DNA of 64,000 nt from Umezawaea endophytica. Its GTDB lineage: Bacteria; Actinomycetota; Actinomycetes; Mycobacteriales; Pseudonocardiaceae. Position numbers and translations under genes: made by a program. The notes under the pieces were generated by a model. That model saw only the letters and a list, made by a program, of their open reading frames with translations, did no database searches and was not told the DNA's origin. Below, piece by piece: positions 43,401-50,725 of the stretch. Where the stretch lies: positions 1 to 64,000 of the forward strand of contig NZ_JANYMP010000018.1 in the NCBI RefSeq assembly GCF_025061645.1, read 5' to 3'. The first letter of the stretch is position 1; each line of letters starts with the position of its first letter.

Positions 43401-44242
43401 CGGGAGTCCCCCTCGCGCAGCACGTCCACCAGGCGGGCCCCGGTGTAGCCGCGCGGCTTCCACTCGCGCGGGTAGCCCAGCGACACCTCGTCGAAGCGGA
43501 CGCCGTCGTGGCGGGTGGTGCGCGGGATGTGCAGGTGGCCGTAGACCATCTCGGCGCAGTTGAACCTCAGGTGCCAGTCGGCGGTGCGCTCGGTGCCGCA
43601 CCACAGCGCGAACTCGGGGTAGCGCAGCACCCTCGTCGGCTCGCGGACCAGCGGGTAGTGGTTGATCAGGACGGTCTTGAGCGCCGGGTCGACCTCGGAC
43701 AGCCTGCGCTCGGTCTCCACGATCCTGGCCTCGCACCACGCCTCGCGGCTGGGGAACGGGTCGGGGAACAGGAAGTACTCGTCCGTGCACACCACGCCGA
43801 CCTCGTGGGCCTTCGCGAGCGCCGAGACCTGGTCGAACGTGCCTTCGGGGCGGAACGTGTAGTCGTACAGCGTGAACAGGGGAGCGACGACCAGCGGCGT
43901 GGCGGAGGCCTCGAAGACCGGGTACGGGTCCTCGGGCGTCACGACGTCGATGCTCCGGCACATCTCGACGATCTGCTTGTACCGGACCTCGCCGCGGGAC
44001 TGCACCGCGTCGTCCTTCGTCGTCCACAACTCGTGGTTTCCCGGCGACCAGATGACCTTGGCGAACCGCTTCCGCAGCAGGTCGAGGGCCCACTCGATGT
44101 CCTGGAACTTCTCCCCGACGTCGCCCGCGACGATCAGCCAGTCGTCGGGGGACGGGGCCTCGATGGCCGCGACGAAGTCCCGGTTCTCCTGGTACGTCAC
44201 GTGCAGATCGCTGGTGGCTAGCAGTCTCGGCGTGCGGGTCAC
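43397..44242 (-). CDS. pptH: PptH-type metallophosphoesterase
   Basis: Protein of 281 aa with calcineurin-like metallophosphoesterase motifs: LATSDLHVTY, VAGDVGEKF, WSPGNHELW, VLINHYPL and YGHLHIPR. In Mycobacterium tuberculosis the neighbour of PptT, PptH, hydrolyses phosphopantetheine from carrier proteins and so opposes PptT; same order, overlap and length support orthology. That assignment is by family and context, not test. Confidence 0.85.
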   Translation of the reverse strand: MTRTPRLLATSDLHVTYQENRDFVAAIEAPSPDDWLIVAGDVGEKFQDIEWALDLLRKRFAKVIWSPGNHELWTTKDDAVQSRGEVRYKQIVEMCRSIDVVTPEDPYPVFEASATPLVVAPLFTLYDYTFRPEGTFDQVSALAKAHEVGVVCTDEYFLFPDPFPSREAWCEARIVETERRLSEVDPALKTVLINHYPLVREPTRVLRYPEFALWCGTERTADWHLRFNCAEMVYGHLHIPRTTRHDGVRFDEVSLGYPREWKPRGYTGARLVDVLREGDSR

Positions 44243-44486
44243 AGACTCGACCTTAACCGTTCCCGATGCCCATCTCCGATACCCCGAAGACCCCTAGGAG
44301 CGGTTTTCATCGATTTATAACGACCGTTCATCCGTTCGTCGCAGATCTTGGCCCGTTGAACTCATACCCCTACACCGCGTAACGCTAGGCGGGTCCGCTC
44401 AGCCTTACGGGCCCCTAAACCACCTATCGGGTAGTCAGCCGGCTTCCTACGGTGATCACATCGCAACCACCCCGGCGGAGGACCAG

Positions 44487-45134
44487 ATGTCCGAGTCCCA
44501 ATTCGCTCGAACCCCCGACCCCCGGTTGGCCCGCCAGGTGCCGCCCGGCGTCCGCGGCGCCGCCACGCCGTTCAGTCGGACAGTCAGTGCCGAGATCACC
44601 CGCACCGCGCAGCAGCAGCAATACGGCTACCCGCCACCTCGACGCCGCACCCCGGCCGAGGAAGCCGCGTTGTCCACGCTCCTGCGCACCCGTCAACGCG
44701 CGCAGGCGACCCGGCCCGAGCCGTGGCTGCGCCAGACCCCCGACTCGGCCCCGGCCGCCGCCCCGCGCGGCGACGTGACCGAGCTGCTCGCCGCCCGGCT
44801 CGTCCCGGCGGCGCTGTGGAACCTGGTCGAACCGCTCATCCCGCCGGTCAAGATCCGGCGCCAGGGCGGCGGCCGCAGCCGCGTGTCCGATCGCGCCATC
44901 TTCACCGCGATCGTGTTCGTCCTGACCAGCGGGTGCGCGTGGCGCCACCTGCCGTCCAGCTTCGGCGTCACGGTCCCCACCGTGCACCGCCGCTTCCAGG
45001 AGTGGACCGACGCGGGCCTCTGGCTGCGCCTGCGCCGTGCCGCCATGGACCGCCAGGCGGCGGGGGACGAGAACGAGTGGATCCACGCGGTCCTGGAGGC
45101 GGCCGAGCGCCGCGGAACGAAGACGGGCTCCTGA
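44487..45134 (+). CDS. Transposase-derived DNA-binding protein (IS5-type N-domain only)
   Basis: Protein of 215 aa. Residues 1-105 are a disordered Arg/Gln/Pro-rich extension unrelated to transposases. Residues 110-190 match the N-terminal DUF4096/insertion-element domain of IS5-group transposases (ALWNLVEPLIPPVKIRRQGGGR, AIFTAIVFVLTSGCAWRHLPSSFG, TVHRRFQEWTDAGLW). The DDE catalytic domain that should follow is absent and no flanking IS ends are seen. It is thus a likely domesticated DNA-binding protein, as opposed to a mobile element. Confidence 0.75.
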   Translation: MSESQFARTPDPRLARQVPPGVRGAATPFSRTVSAEITRTAQQQQYGYPPPRRRTPAEEAALSTLLRTRQRAQATRPEPWLRQTPDSAPAAAPRGDVTELLAARLVPAALWNLVEPLIPPVKIRRQGGGRSRVSDRAIFTAIVFVLTSGCAWRHLPSSFGVTVPTVHRRFQEWTDAGLWLRLRRAAMDRQAAGDENEWIHAVLEAAERRGTKTGS

Positions 45135-45140
45135 CCGTCG

Positions 45141-45207
45141 GATGAACGTGGAGGCCGGTCCGGCCCCGCCGAGGTACTGAACCGGACCGAGCCCCACCAC
45201 GTTCATC
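45141..45207. repeat. Bipartite inverted repeat between 44487 and 45232 genes
   Basis: GATGAACGTGG (45141-45151) and its exact complement (45197-45207) enclose an inner pair GGTCCGG / CCGGACC. The outer arm follows the stop codon by 6 bases. It may terminate the upstream gene or bind a regulator of the downstream small gene. Confidence 0.6.
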
Positions 45208-45231
45208 TTGGTAAGACCTCAGGAGGAACCC

Positions 45232-45507
45232 ATGTTCACCGACCCCGACAGTCCGCTGTCACACCGCGCGCTCGCCCTGCTCCGCGCCACCGCCGCCGGC
45301 CGCGTCGAGCTGACGTGCAGCAGCGAACCCGACTTCCGCGTGGACGAGCTGGCCTGCTGCGACCAGCCCGCCGCCAGGCTGCTGGTCCACGCGGGTCTCA
45401 TCGAGCCGGCCACCACCGCGACCCCGCTCGGCCAGTGGGCCCCCGCCCACCTCAGCCCCGCCGGTGCCGAACTGCTGGCCTTCGACACCCCCACGGTCGC
45501 GGCCTGA
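45232..45507 (+). CDS. Small winged-helix-like protein
   Basis: Protein of 91 aa preceded by a strong AGGAGGAAC site. Pattern HRALALLRATAAGRVEL ... ACCDQPAARLLVHAGLIEPA ... APAHLSPAGAELLAF is like a short winged-helix domain, with three cysteines. No family is recognised. It lies 97 bases after the transposase-derived gene and may be linked to it. Confidence 0.65.
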   Translation: MFTDPDSPLSHRALALLRATAAGRVELTCSSEPDFRVDELACCDQPAARLLVHAGLIEPATTATPLGQWAPAHLSPAGAELLAFDTPTVAA

Positions 45508-45626
45508 ACCACGGCGAGCAGAGGTCCCCTGTTCGTGAAGGCCCCCCGAACCGAACGCTACCGGCGGGCACCGACAGGAACCGGTCGCTGAGGCTCTGAA
45601 CAGGCCTTTTGTCGAGTGGGCGTGGT

Positions 45627-46799
45627 TTACGCGTGCAGGCCGTGCTGGTACTTCGGGAAGCGGACGCTGATCTTCGTGCCGAGCCCCTCCGCTGTTTCCA
45701 CGACGAGCCCGTAGTCGTCGCCGTAGAAGCGCCTCAGCCGCTCGTCGATGTTCCCCAGCCCTATCCCGGCGGTCTCGTCCACCTGCCCCGCCAACGTCCG
45801 CCGCAGCGCCTCGGGATCCATGCCGATGCCGTCGTCCTCGATCGTGATGTGCGCTTCGGCCCCGGCGTCGGCGGCGAGGATCTGGATGTGGCCGGGTTCG
45901 ACCTTCCCCTCCATGCCGTGCCGCACGGCGTTCTCCACGAGCGGTTGCAGGCACAGGAACGGCACGGTTACCGACAGCACCTCGGGTGCGATCTGGAGCG
46001 TCACGGTCAGCCGCTCGCCGAACCTCGCCCGTTCCAGCGCCAGGTACTGGTCGATCGACTTCAGCTCCTCGGCCAGCGTGGTGAAGTCGCCGTGCCTGCG
46101 GAACGAGTAGCGGGTGAAGTCCGCGAAGTCCAGCAGCAGCGTCCTGGCCCGTTCGGGGTTCGTCCGCACGTACGACGCGATGGCGCTCAGCGAGTTGTAG
46201 ATGAAGTGCGGCGAGATCTGCGCCCGCAGGGCGCGCACCTCCGCCTCGACCAGCCGGGTCCGCGAGCGGTCCAGCTCGGCCAGTTCCAACTGGCCCGACG
46301 CCCAGCGCGCGACCTCGTTCGTCGCCCGCACGAGACCGGCCGACGCCTCGCGGCTGTACGCGGCGAGCACGCCGACGACGTGTCCCTCGACGGTCAGCGG
46401 CGCCACGACGGCGATCTGCACCGGGCAGTCGGCCAGCGTGCAGCCGATGTCGAACGCCCGCGTGCGGCCGGTGCTGAACACCTCCTGCGCCAACCGCATG
46501 GTGTCGCCCGAGTGGTGGCCACCCAAACCCTCCCACGCCACCACCTCGACCTCGTCGGTCAACGCGAGCGCCGGGGTGTCGAGCAGGGTGCGCAGGTGGC
46601 GGGCCGACTTCTTCGCCGCCTCCGGCACCAGGCCCGCGCGCAGCGGTGGAGCGGCCGACCACGCGGTGTGCAGCGTCTCGAACGTGATCCGCTGCGCCTC
46701 GGTGAGGAAGTCCTGCCTCGGACCCGATCCCCGCCACAGCACGAACACGATCGCCGCACCCACCAGGAGGATCGCCCCCACCGCCAGCAGCCCCGTCAC
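45627..46799 (-). CDS. LytS-type sensor histidine kinase
   Basis: Protein of 390 aa, GTG start overlapping the symporter stop. One membrane helix at the N-terminus (VTGLLAVGAILLVGAAIVFVL), a GAF-like sensor region (VVAPLTVEGHVVGVLAAYS), the His_kinase motif QISPHFIYNSLSAIASYV near 195, and a HATPase domain with LVENAVRHGM and GIGLGNIDERL. This class phosphorylates LytTR regulators; the fourth gene of the operon codes for one. The transport gene between suggests that the kinase tracks substrate uptake. Confidence 0.88.
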   Translation of the reverse strand: MTGLLAVGAILLVGAAIVFVLWRGSGPRQDFLTEAQRITFETLHTAWSAAPPLRAGLVPEAAKKSARHLRTLLDTPALALTDEVEVVAWEGLGGHHSGDTMRLAQEVFSTGRTRAFDIGCTLADCPVQIAVVAPLTVEGHVVGVLAAYSREASAGLVRATNEVARWASGQLELAELDRSRTRLVEAEVRALRAQISPHFIYNSLSAIASYVRTNPERARTLLLDFADFTRYSFRRHGDFTTLAEELKSIDQYLALERARFGERLTVTLQIAPEVLSVTVPFLCLQPLVENAVRHGMEGKVEPGHIQILAADAGAEAHITIEDDGIGMDPEALRRTLAGQVDETAGIGLGNIDERLRRFYGDDYGLVVETAEGLGTKISVRFPKYQHGLHA

Positions 46800-48553
46800 A
46801 TCTCGCCTCTCCGGCGGAGCTCGCTCATGGACGGCTCCTCGTTCGTCTCCAGCCCGAGGTTCTCGGGCGCGTGCAGGCGGACCATGACCCGGTTGACGTT
46901 CGCGGGCACCTTGCTCGGCGTCATCAGCGAGACCCCGTACATCACCACGAACCCCAGCGGGACGGTCCACGCGGCGGGCCGCGACAGGAACACGTGGAAC
47001 CACTGGTCGTTCGTCCTGGCGCTGATCGTGACGATCCCCGCCGCCAGCGCGGGCAGCCCGCCCGCGAGCATCCCCGCGACGGCACCGGGCGTGGTGATGC
47101 GCGTGCTCCAGATCCCCAGCAGCAGCAACGGGCACAGCGACGACGCGGCCACGGCGAACGCGAGCCCGACCATGTCCGCGACCGGGATCCCGCCCACCAG
47201 CACGGTCATCGCCAACGGCACCAGCACCGCCAGCCCGGCCGAGATCCGGAACCCCCGCACCCCGCGCATCTTCAGCACGTCCTGGCTCAGCACGCCCGCG
47301 AGCGACACCATCAGCCCGGACGACGTGGACAGGAACGCGGCGAACGCGCCACCGGCCACCAGCGCGCCCAGCAGTTGCCCGCCCACGCCCTCGATCATCC
47401 GGCTGGGCAGCACCAGCACGACCGCGTCGGTGTCGCCGGTCAGCAGCAGTTCGGGCGTGTAGAGCCTGCCGAGCACGCCGTACAGCGGCGGCATCAGGTA
47501 GAAGATCCCCAGCAGCCCCAGCACGATCAGCGTGGTGCGGCGCGCGGCCCGGCCGTTCGGGTTGGTGTAGAAGCGGACGATCACGTGCGGCAGCCCCATG
47601 GTGCCCAGGAACGTCGCCAGGATCAGCGAGTACACCGCGTACAGCGGGAACTCGCCGCCCGCGGCCATCGGCAGCGCCCAGTTCGCGTTCGTGGTGTGCG
47701 GCAACGACTCCAGGTGCGGCACGGTCGCGCCCGCCGGGAACACGAACGAGCTGCCCGCGGCGATCGTGTGCTCACCGGCCGTCAACGTCAGGCCGTCGCC
47801 CTCGAGCCGCGCCCCGTCGACCAGGCCGCGCCCGGAGAACGCCACGTCGTGGTCGGCGTGGATGACCGTGGTGGTGTCGAAGTCCACCGTCGTCGTCTGG
47901 CGGAACACCGGGTACTCGGGGCCGTTGATCCGCTGGCCGCCGTGCGCCTGCCACGCCAGCAGCAGGAACACCACCGGCACGGCGATGGCGGTGAGCTTCA
48001 GCCAGTACTGGAACGCCTGCACGAACGTGACGCTGCGCATCCCGCCCGACACCACGTTGACCGTCACCACGACCGCGACGATCAGCCCGCCGAGCCAGTC
48101 CGGCGCGCCCGTGACCGTGTGCAGCGTCAGGCCCGCGCCCTTGAACTGCGGCAGCAGGTACATCCACGCGATGGCGATGGCGAGCCCGCTGGCCACCCGG
48201 CGGACCAGCGGCGAGGAGAACCTGGCCTCGGCGAAGTCCGGCAGCGTGTACGCGCCCGACCGCCGCAGCGGGGCCGCGACCAGCGTCAGCAGCACGAGGT
48301 AGCCCGCGGTGTAGCCGACCGGGAACCACAGCATGTCCGGGCCGTGCGCGAAGATCAGGCCCGCGATGCCCACGAACGACGCCGCCGACAGGTACTCGCC
48401 GCCGATCGCCGACGCGTTCCACCACGGCGACACCGTGCGCGAGGCGACGTAGAAGTCCGACGTGGTGCGCGAGACCCGGAGCCCGTACGCGCCGACCAGC
48501 ATCGCGCCCAGCGCGACCACCAGCACGGCGACGACACCGTAGGTGCTGTTCAC
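46796..48553 (-). CDS. Sodium/solute symporter (ActP-like acetate/pyruvate type)
   Basis: Protein of 585 aa with about 13 membrane segments and the SSS family signature (IGGEYLSAASFVGIAGLIFAHGPD, FAEARFSSP, GTMGLPHVIVRFYTNP, AAFLSTSSGLMVS). The closest style is monocarboxylate (acetate, pyruvate, propionate) uptake of the ActP/MctC type. A long loop (about 230-300) between helices is predicted outside. GTG overlaps the upstream DUF485-like stop. Confidence 0.88.
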   Translation of the reverse strand: MNSTYGVVAVLVVALGAMLVGAYGLRVSRTTSDFYVASRTVSPWWNASAIGGEYLSAASFVGIAGLIFAHGPDMLWFPVGYTAGYLVLLTLVAAPLRRSGAYTLPDFAEARFSSPLVRRVASGLAIAIAWMYLLPQFKGAGLTLHTVTGAPDWLGGLIVAVVVTVNVVSGGMRSVTFVQAFQYWLKLTAIAVPVVFLLLAWQAHGGQRINGPEYPVFRQTTTVDFDTTTVIHADHDVAFSGRGLVDGARLEGDGLTLTAGEHTIAAGSSFVFPAGATVPHLESLPHTTNANWALPMAAGGEFPLYAVYSLILATFLGTMGLPHVIVRFYTNPNGRAARRTTLIVLGLLGIFYLMPPLYGVLGRLYTPELLLTGDTDAVVLVLPSRMIEGVGGQLLGALVAGGAFAAFLSTSSGLMVSLAGVLSQDVLKMRGVRGFRISAGLAVLVPLAMTVLVGGIPVADMVGLAFAVAASSLCPLLLLGIWSTRITTPGAVAGMLAGGLPALAAGIVTISARTNDQWFHVFLSRPAAWTVPLGFVVMYGVSLMTPSKVPANVNRVMVRLHAPENLGLETNEEPSMSELRRRGEM

Positions 48554-48933
48554 GACCGTTCGACCAGCTCGGCGAACTGGCGTTCGCTCCGCTCGGCCTG
48601 CCGCACGTAGAACCAGCCCGCCAGCACGAACACCGGGAACACCACGACCCCGAGCAGCACCCACGGCAGGCCGATGCCGAACACCTGGAGCCGGGACACC
48701 CACGGCGCGAACGTGAACACCAGCGGCAGCGTCGCCAGGCCGCCCGCCACGAGCCCGACCACCAGCAGCCCCAGCGTGCGCTGGGTGCGGATCAGCGACC
48801 GCATGTACAGCTCGCCGAGCTGGCTCTGCTCGGTGATCTCCCGCGACGCCGGGTACGGCCGCCGCGGGCGGGGAGCGCCGGTACGGGGGCTCGTCACCAC
48901 CACGCGCTGCGCGGGCGGGTCCTCGGGCCTCAC
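48550..48933 (-). CDS. DUF485-like small membrane partner of symporter
   Basis: Protein of 127 aa: a polar N-terminus (about 50 residues, PRPRRPYPASREITEQSQLGELYMRSLIRTQ), then two membrane helices (LGLLVVGLVAGGLATLPLVFTF and VFGIGLPWVLLGVVVFPVFVLAGWFY). Such two-helix proteins accompany ActP/MctC-type symporters in many bacteria. Starts with GTG overlapping the LytTR stop by 4 bases. Confidence 0.78.
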   Translation of the reverse strand: MRPEDPPAQRVVVTSPRTGAPRPRRPYPASREITEQSQLGELYMRSLIRTQRTLGLLVVGLVAGGLATLPLVFTFAPWVSRLQVFGIGLPWVLLGVVVFPVFVLAGWFYVRQAERSERQFAELVERS

Positions 48934-49817
48934 GTGCCCTGCCGGTTCCGCGCGTTCTCGTCGGCGGCCTGGTGCTGCACGACCGGCCGGGCGCGCCGCA
49001 CCAGGAGCTGCCGCAGGTGCCGGGCGTGGCGGCGGCTGACCGGGAGCACCGCGCCGCCGATGTTGACGCTCAGGTGCCCCTCCTCCAGCCTCAGCTCCTC
49101 GACGTGGCTCAGTGACACCAGGTGGCTGCGGTGGATGCGGACGAACCCGGCGGACCGCCAGCGCTCCTCCAGCCCGTTCAGCGCCGCCCGGACCAGACCG
49201 CTGCCCGTCGCCGTGTGCAGGCGCGCGTAGTCGCCGTGCGCCTCGACGTACCGGATGTCGGCGAGCCGGATGAACCGGGTGATGCCGCCAAGCTCGACCG
49301 GGATCACCTCCTCGCCCACCTCGGGCCGCGGCGGTGGGGCCGGCTGCGCCTGGGGTTCGGCGACGGACTTCACGTCCAGCACCTCGTGCACGATCCGGTG
49401 CACCGACTCCGCCAGCCGTTCGGCGCGCACCGGCTTGAGCAGGTAGTCCAGCGCCTTCAGCTCGAAGGCCTCGACGGCGGGCTCCTGGTGCGCGGTGACG
49501 AACACGATGGGCGGCGGCTGCGCGAACCGCGACAGCACCCGCGCCAGGTCCAGCCCGTCCAGGCCGGGCATCCGGATGTCCAGGAACACCGCGTCCACGG
49601 GCTGGCCCGCGTCCATCGCGCGGTGCAGCCCGCGGAGCGCGGTCGTCGCGTCGGTGACGCCCTCGACGTGCGCGATGCGCGGGTCGGAGCGCAGCAGGTA
49701 CACCAGGTCTTCGAGCGCCGGCGCCTCGTCGTCGACCGCGAGCACGCGCAACGTCCGTTCGAGAGCGCCTCGGCGCTCGGGCCCCTCGCAGAGGGGACAG
49801 GGCAGGCCTGCGGTCAT
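48930..49817 (-). CDS. LytTR response regulator
   Basis: Protein of 295 aa. Receiver domain (RVLAVDDEAPALEDL, phosphoacceptor Asp near 80 in VFLDIRMPG, KPVRAERLA) and LytTR DNA-binding domain at the C-terminus (IRYVEAHGDYARLHT ... FVRIHRSHLVSL). First gene of the operon; it probably activates the operon itself and other genes. ATG at 49817 is chosen; a GTG at 49856 would add 13 residues. The N-terminus has a CPLC pair. Confidence 0.88.
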   Translation of the reverse strand: MTAGLPCPLCEGPERRGALERTLRVLAVDDEAPALEDLVYLLRSDPRIAHVEGVTDATTALRGLHRAMDAGQPVDAVFLDIRMPGLDGLDLARVLSRFAQPPPIVFVTAHQEPAVEAFELKALDYLLKPVRAERLAESVHRIVHEVLDVKSVAEPQAQPAPPPRPEVGEEVIPVELGGITRFIRLADIRYVEAHGDYARLHTATGSGLVRAALNGLEERWRSAGFVRIHRSHLVSLSHVEELRLEEGHLSVNIGGAVLPVSRRHARHLRQLLVRRARPVVQHQAADENARNRQGT

Positions 49818-49972
49818 GTCCGGTCGAGTCCAATGCTGTGATCGGCCGATCTCCACGGCGACGGGGGATTAGACCATCAGTAGGACATCGTCGCCCGTCG
49901 AGGGGTCGGGAGCAAGGGCGCACCCGTCCGTGCTCTTCAACGCGCGAGAGCGTCGGGCGGTTCGCCGGGCGC

Positions 49973-50278
49973 TCAACCCGCGATGCGGCGGGACCTGTGG
50001 TCCGCGACCCTGGGGTGGGCGGCCAGCGCGTCCCCGAGCGTGATCTCCAGCTCGACGAACGACTCCTCGGCGCGGCGGGCGGCGACGATCACCGACGACG
50101 CGGCGGCCGGGCCGACGAGGCGGCGCGTGGGGTCCTGGAGGGATTCGAGCACCTCGGACCACTGGTTCGACAACCTCGTCAAACCCTCCAGGGCGGCGAC
50201 TAGTTCGCCCGTTGTCGTAGGTGGTTTAGCGGCAATCCGGGCGAGGTGGTCACCCAGCGCTTCCAGGTCGGAGTTCAT
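49973..50278 (-). CDS. Small helical protein of unknown function
   Basis: Protein of 101 aa, mostly helical (DLEALGDHLARIAAKPPTTTGELVAALEGLTRLSNQWSEVLESLQD ... VAARRAEESFVELEITLGDALAA). GGGGGTGA precedes the ATG. No family is recognised; small size and composition suggest a regulatory or structural role. Confidence 0.6.
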   Translation of the reverse strand: MNSDLEALGDHLARIAAKPPTTTGELVAALEGLTRLSNQWSEVLESLQDPTRRLVGPAAASSVIVAARRAEESFVELEITLGDALAAHPRVADHRSRRIAG

Positions 50279-50725
50279 CGTCACCCCCAATGCGACGTCG
50301 TCTGTCCCCGGAGATATTGCTCCAGGTCGGCGAAATGGTCAACCAGGTCTCAATTGGCTGATGTTTGCACAGGTCAACGGTAGAAGGAATGGTACGTGCA
50401 AGCCCTTTCCGCAACCATTCCTGCGTTCCGTGAGCTGTGTCACCGGTTATCTGGCAACCATTTCACATGTGTGGACCTCGAATAATACGAAGCCGGCCTC
50501 GGCCGTCAAGTCCAAGGCGATCCGCCAGTGGTCTAGTGCCTGTGCGTATTCGTGCGCGCACACAGGTACCCCTGCTGAACCGGGATGTGCCCGAACGGCC
50601 CGTAGCGGCACTCACTCGCCGTCGATGGTCCGCGGCCCGCCCGCCCACCTCGACGGCGCGCGGGCGTCCGCGTGATCACCCGATCGGCCCACCCCGGCCA
50701 CCCCGTTCGGCGGAAGGCGGGTCCG
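50279..50725. other. Gene-free region upstream of the small helical protein
   Basis: About 447 bp without a supported gene and with lower GC than the surroundings. It holds the promoter side of the small minus-strand gene and a 9-bp inverted repeat at 50386-50423; nothing else is readable. Confidence 0.6.
50386..50423. repeat. 9-bp inverted repeat in AT-richer island
   Basis: AGGAATGGT (50386-50394) and ACCATTCCT (50415-50423) pair exactly across 20 bases. It may be an operator for the divergent small gene or a transcript hairpin. Confidence 0.5.

Noticed and set aside
44243-45134. Complete insertion sequence around the DUF4096 gene
   Set aside because: No terminal inverted repeats or target duplications visible, and no DDE domain in any frame.
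49869-50162. 97-residue minus-strand frame overlapping the small helical gene
   Set aside because: Pro/Arg-rich shadow frame; the 49973-50278 frame has a ribosome site and normal composition.
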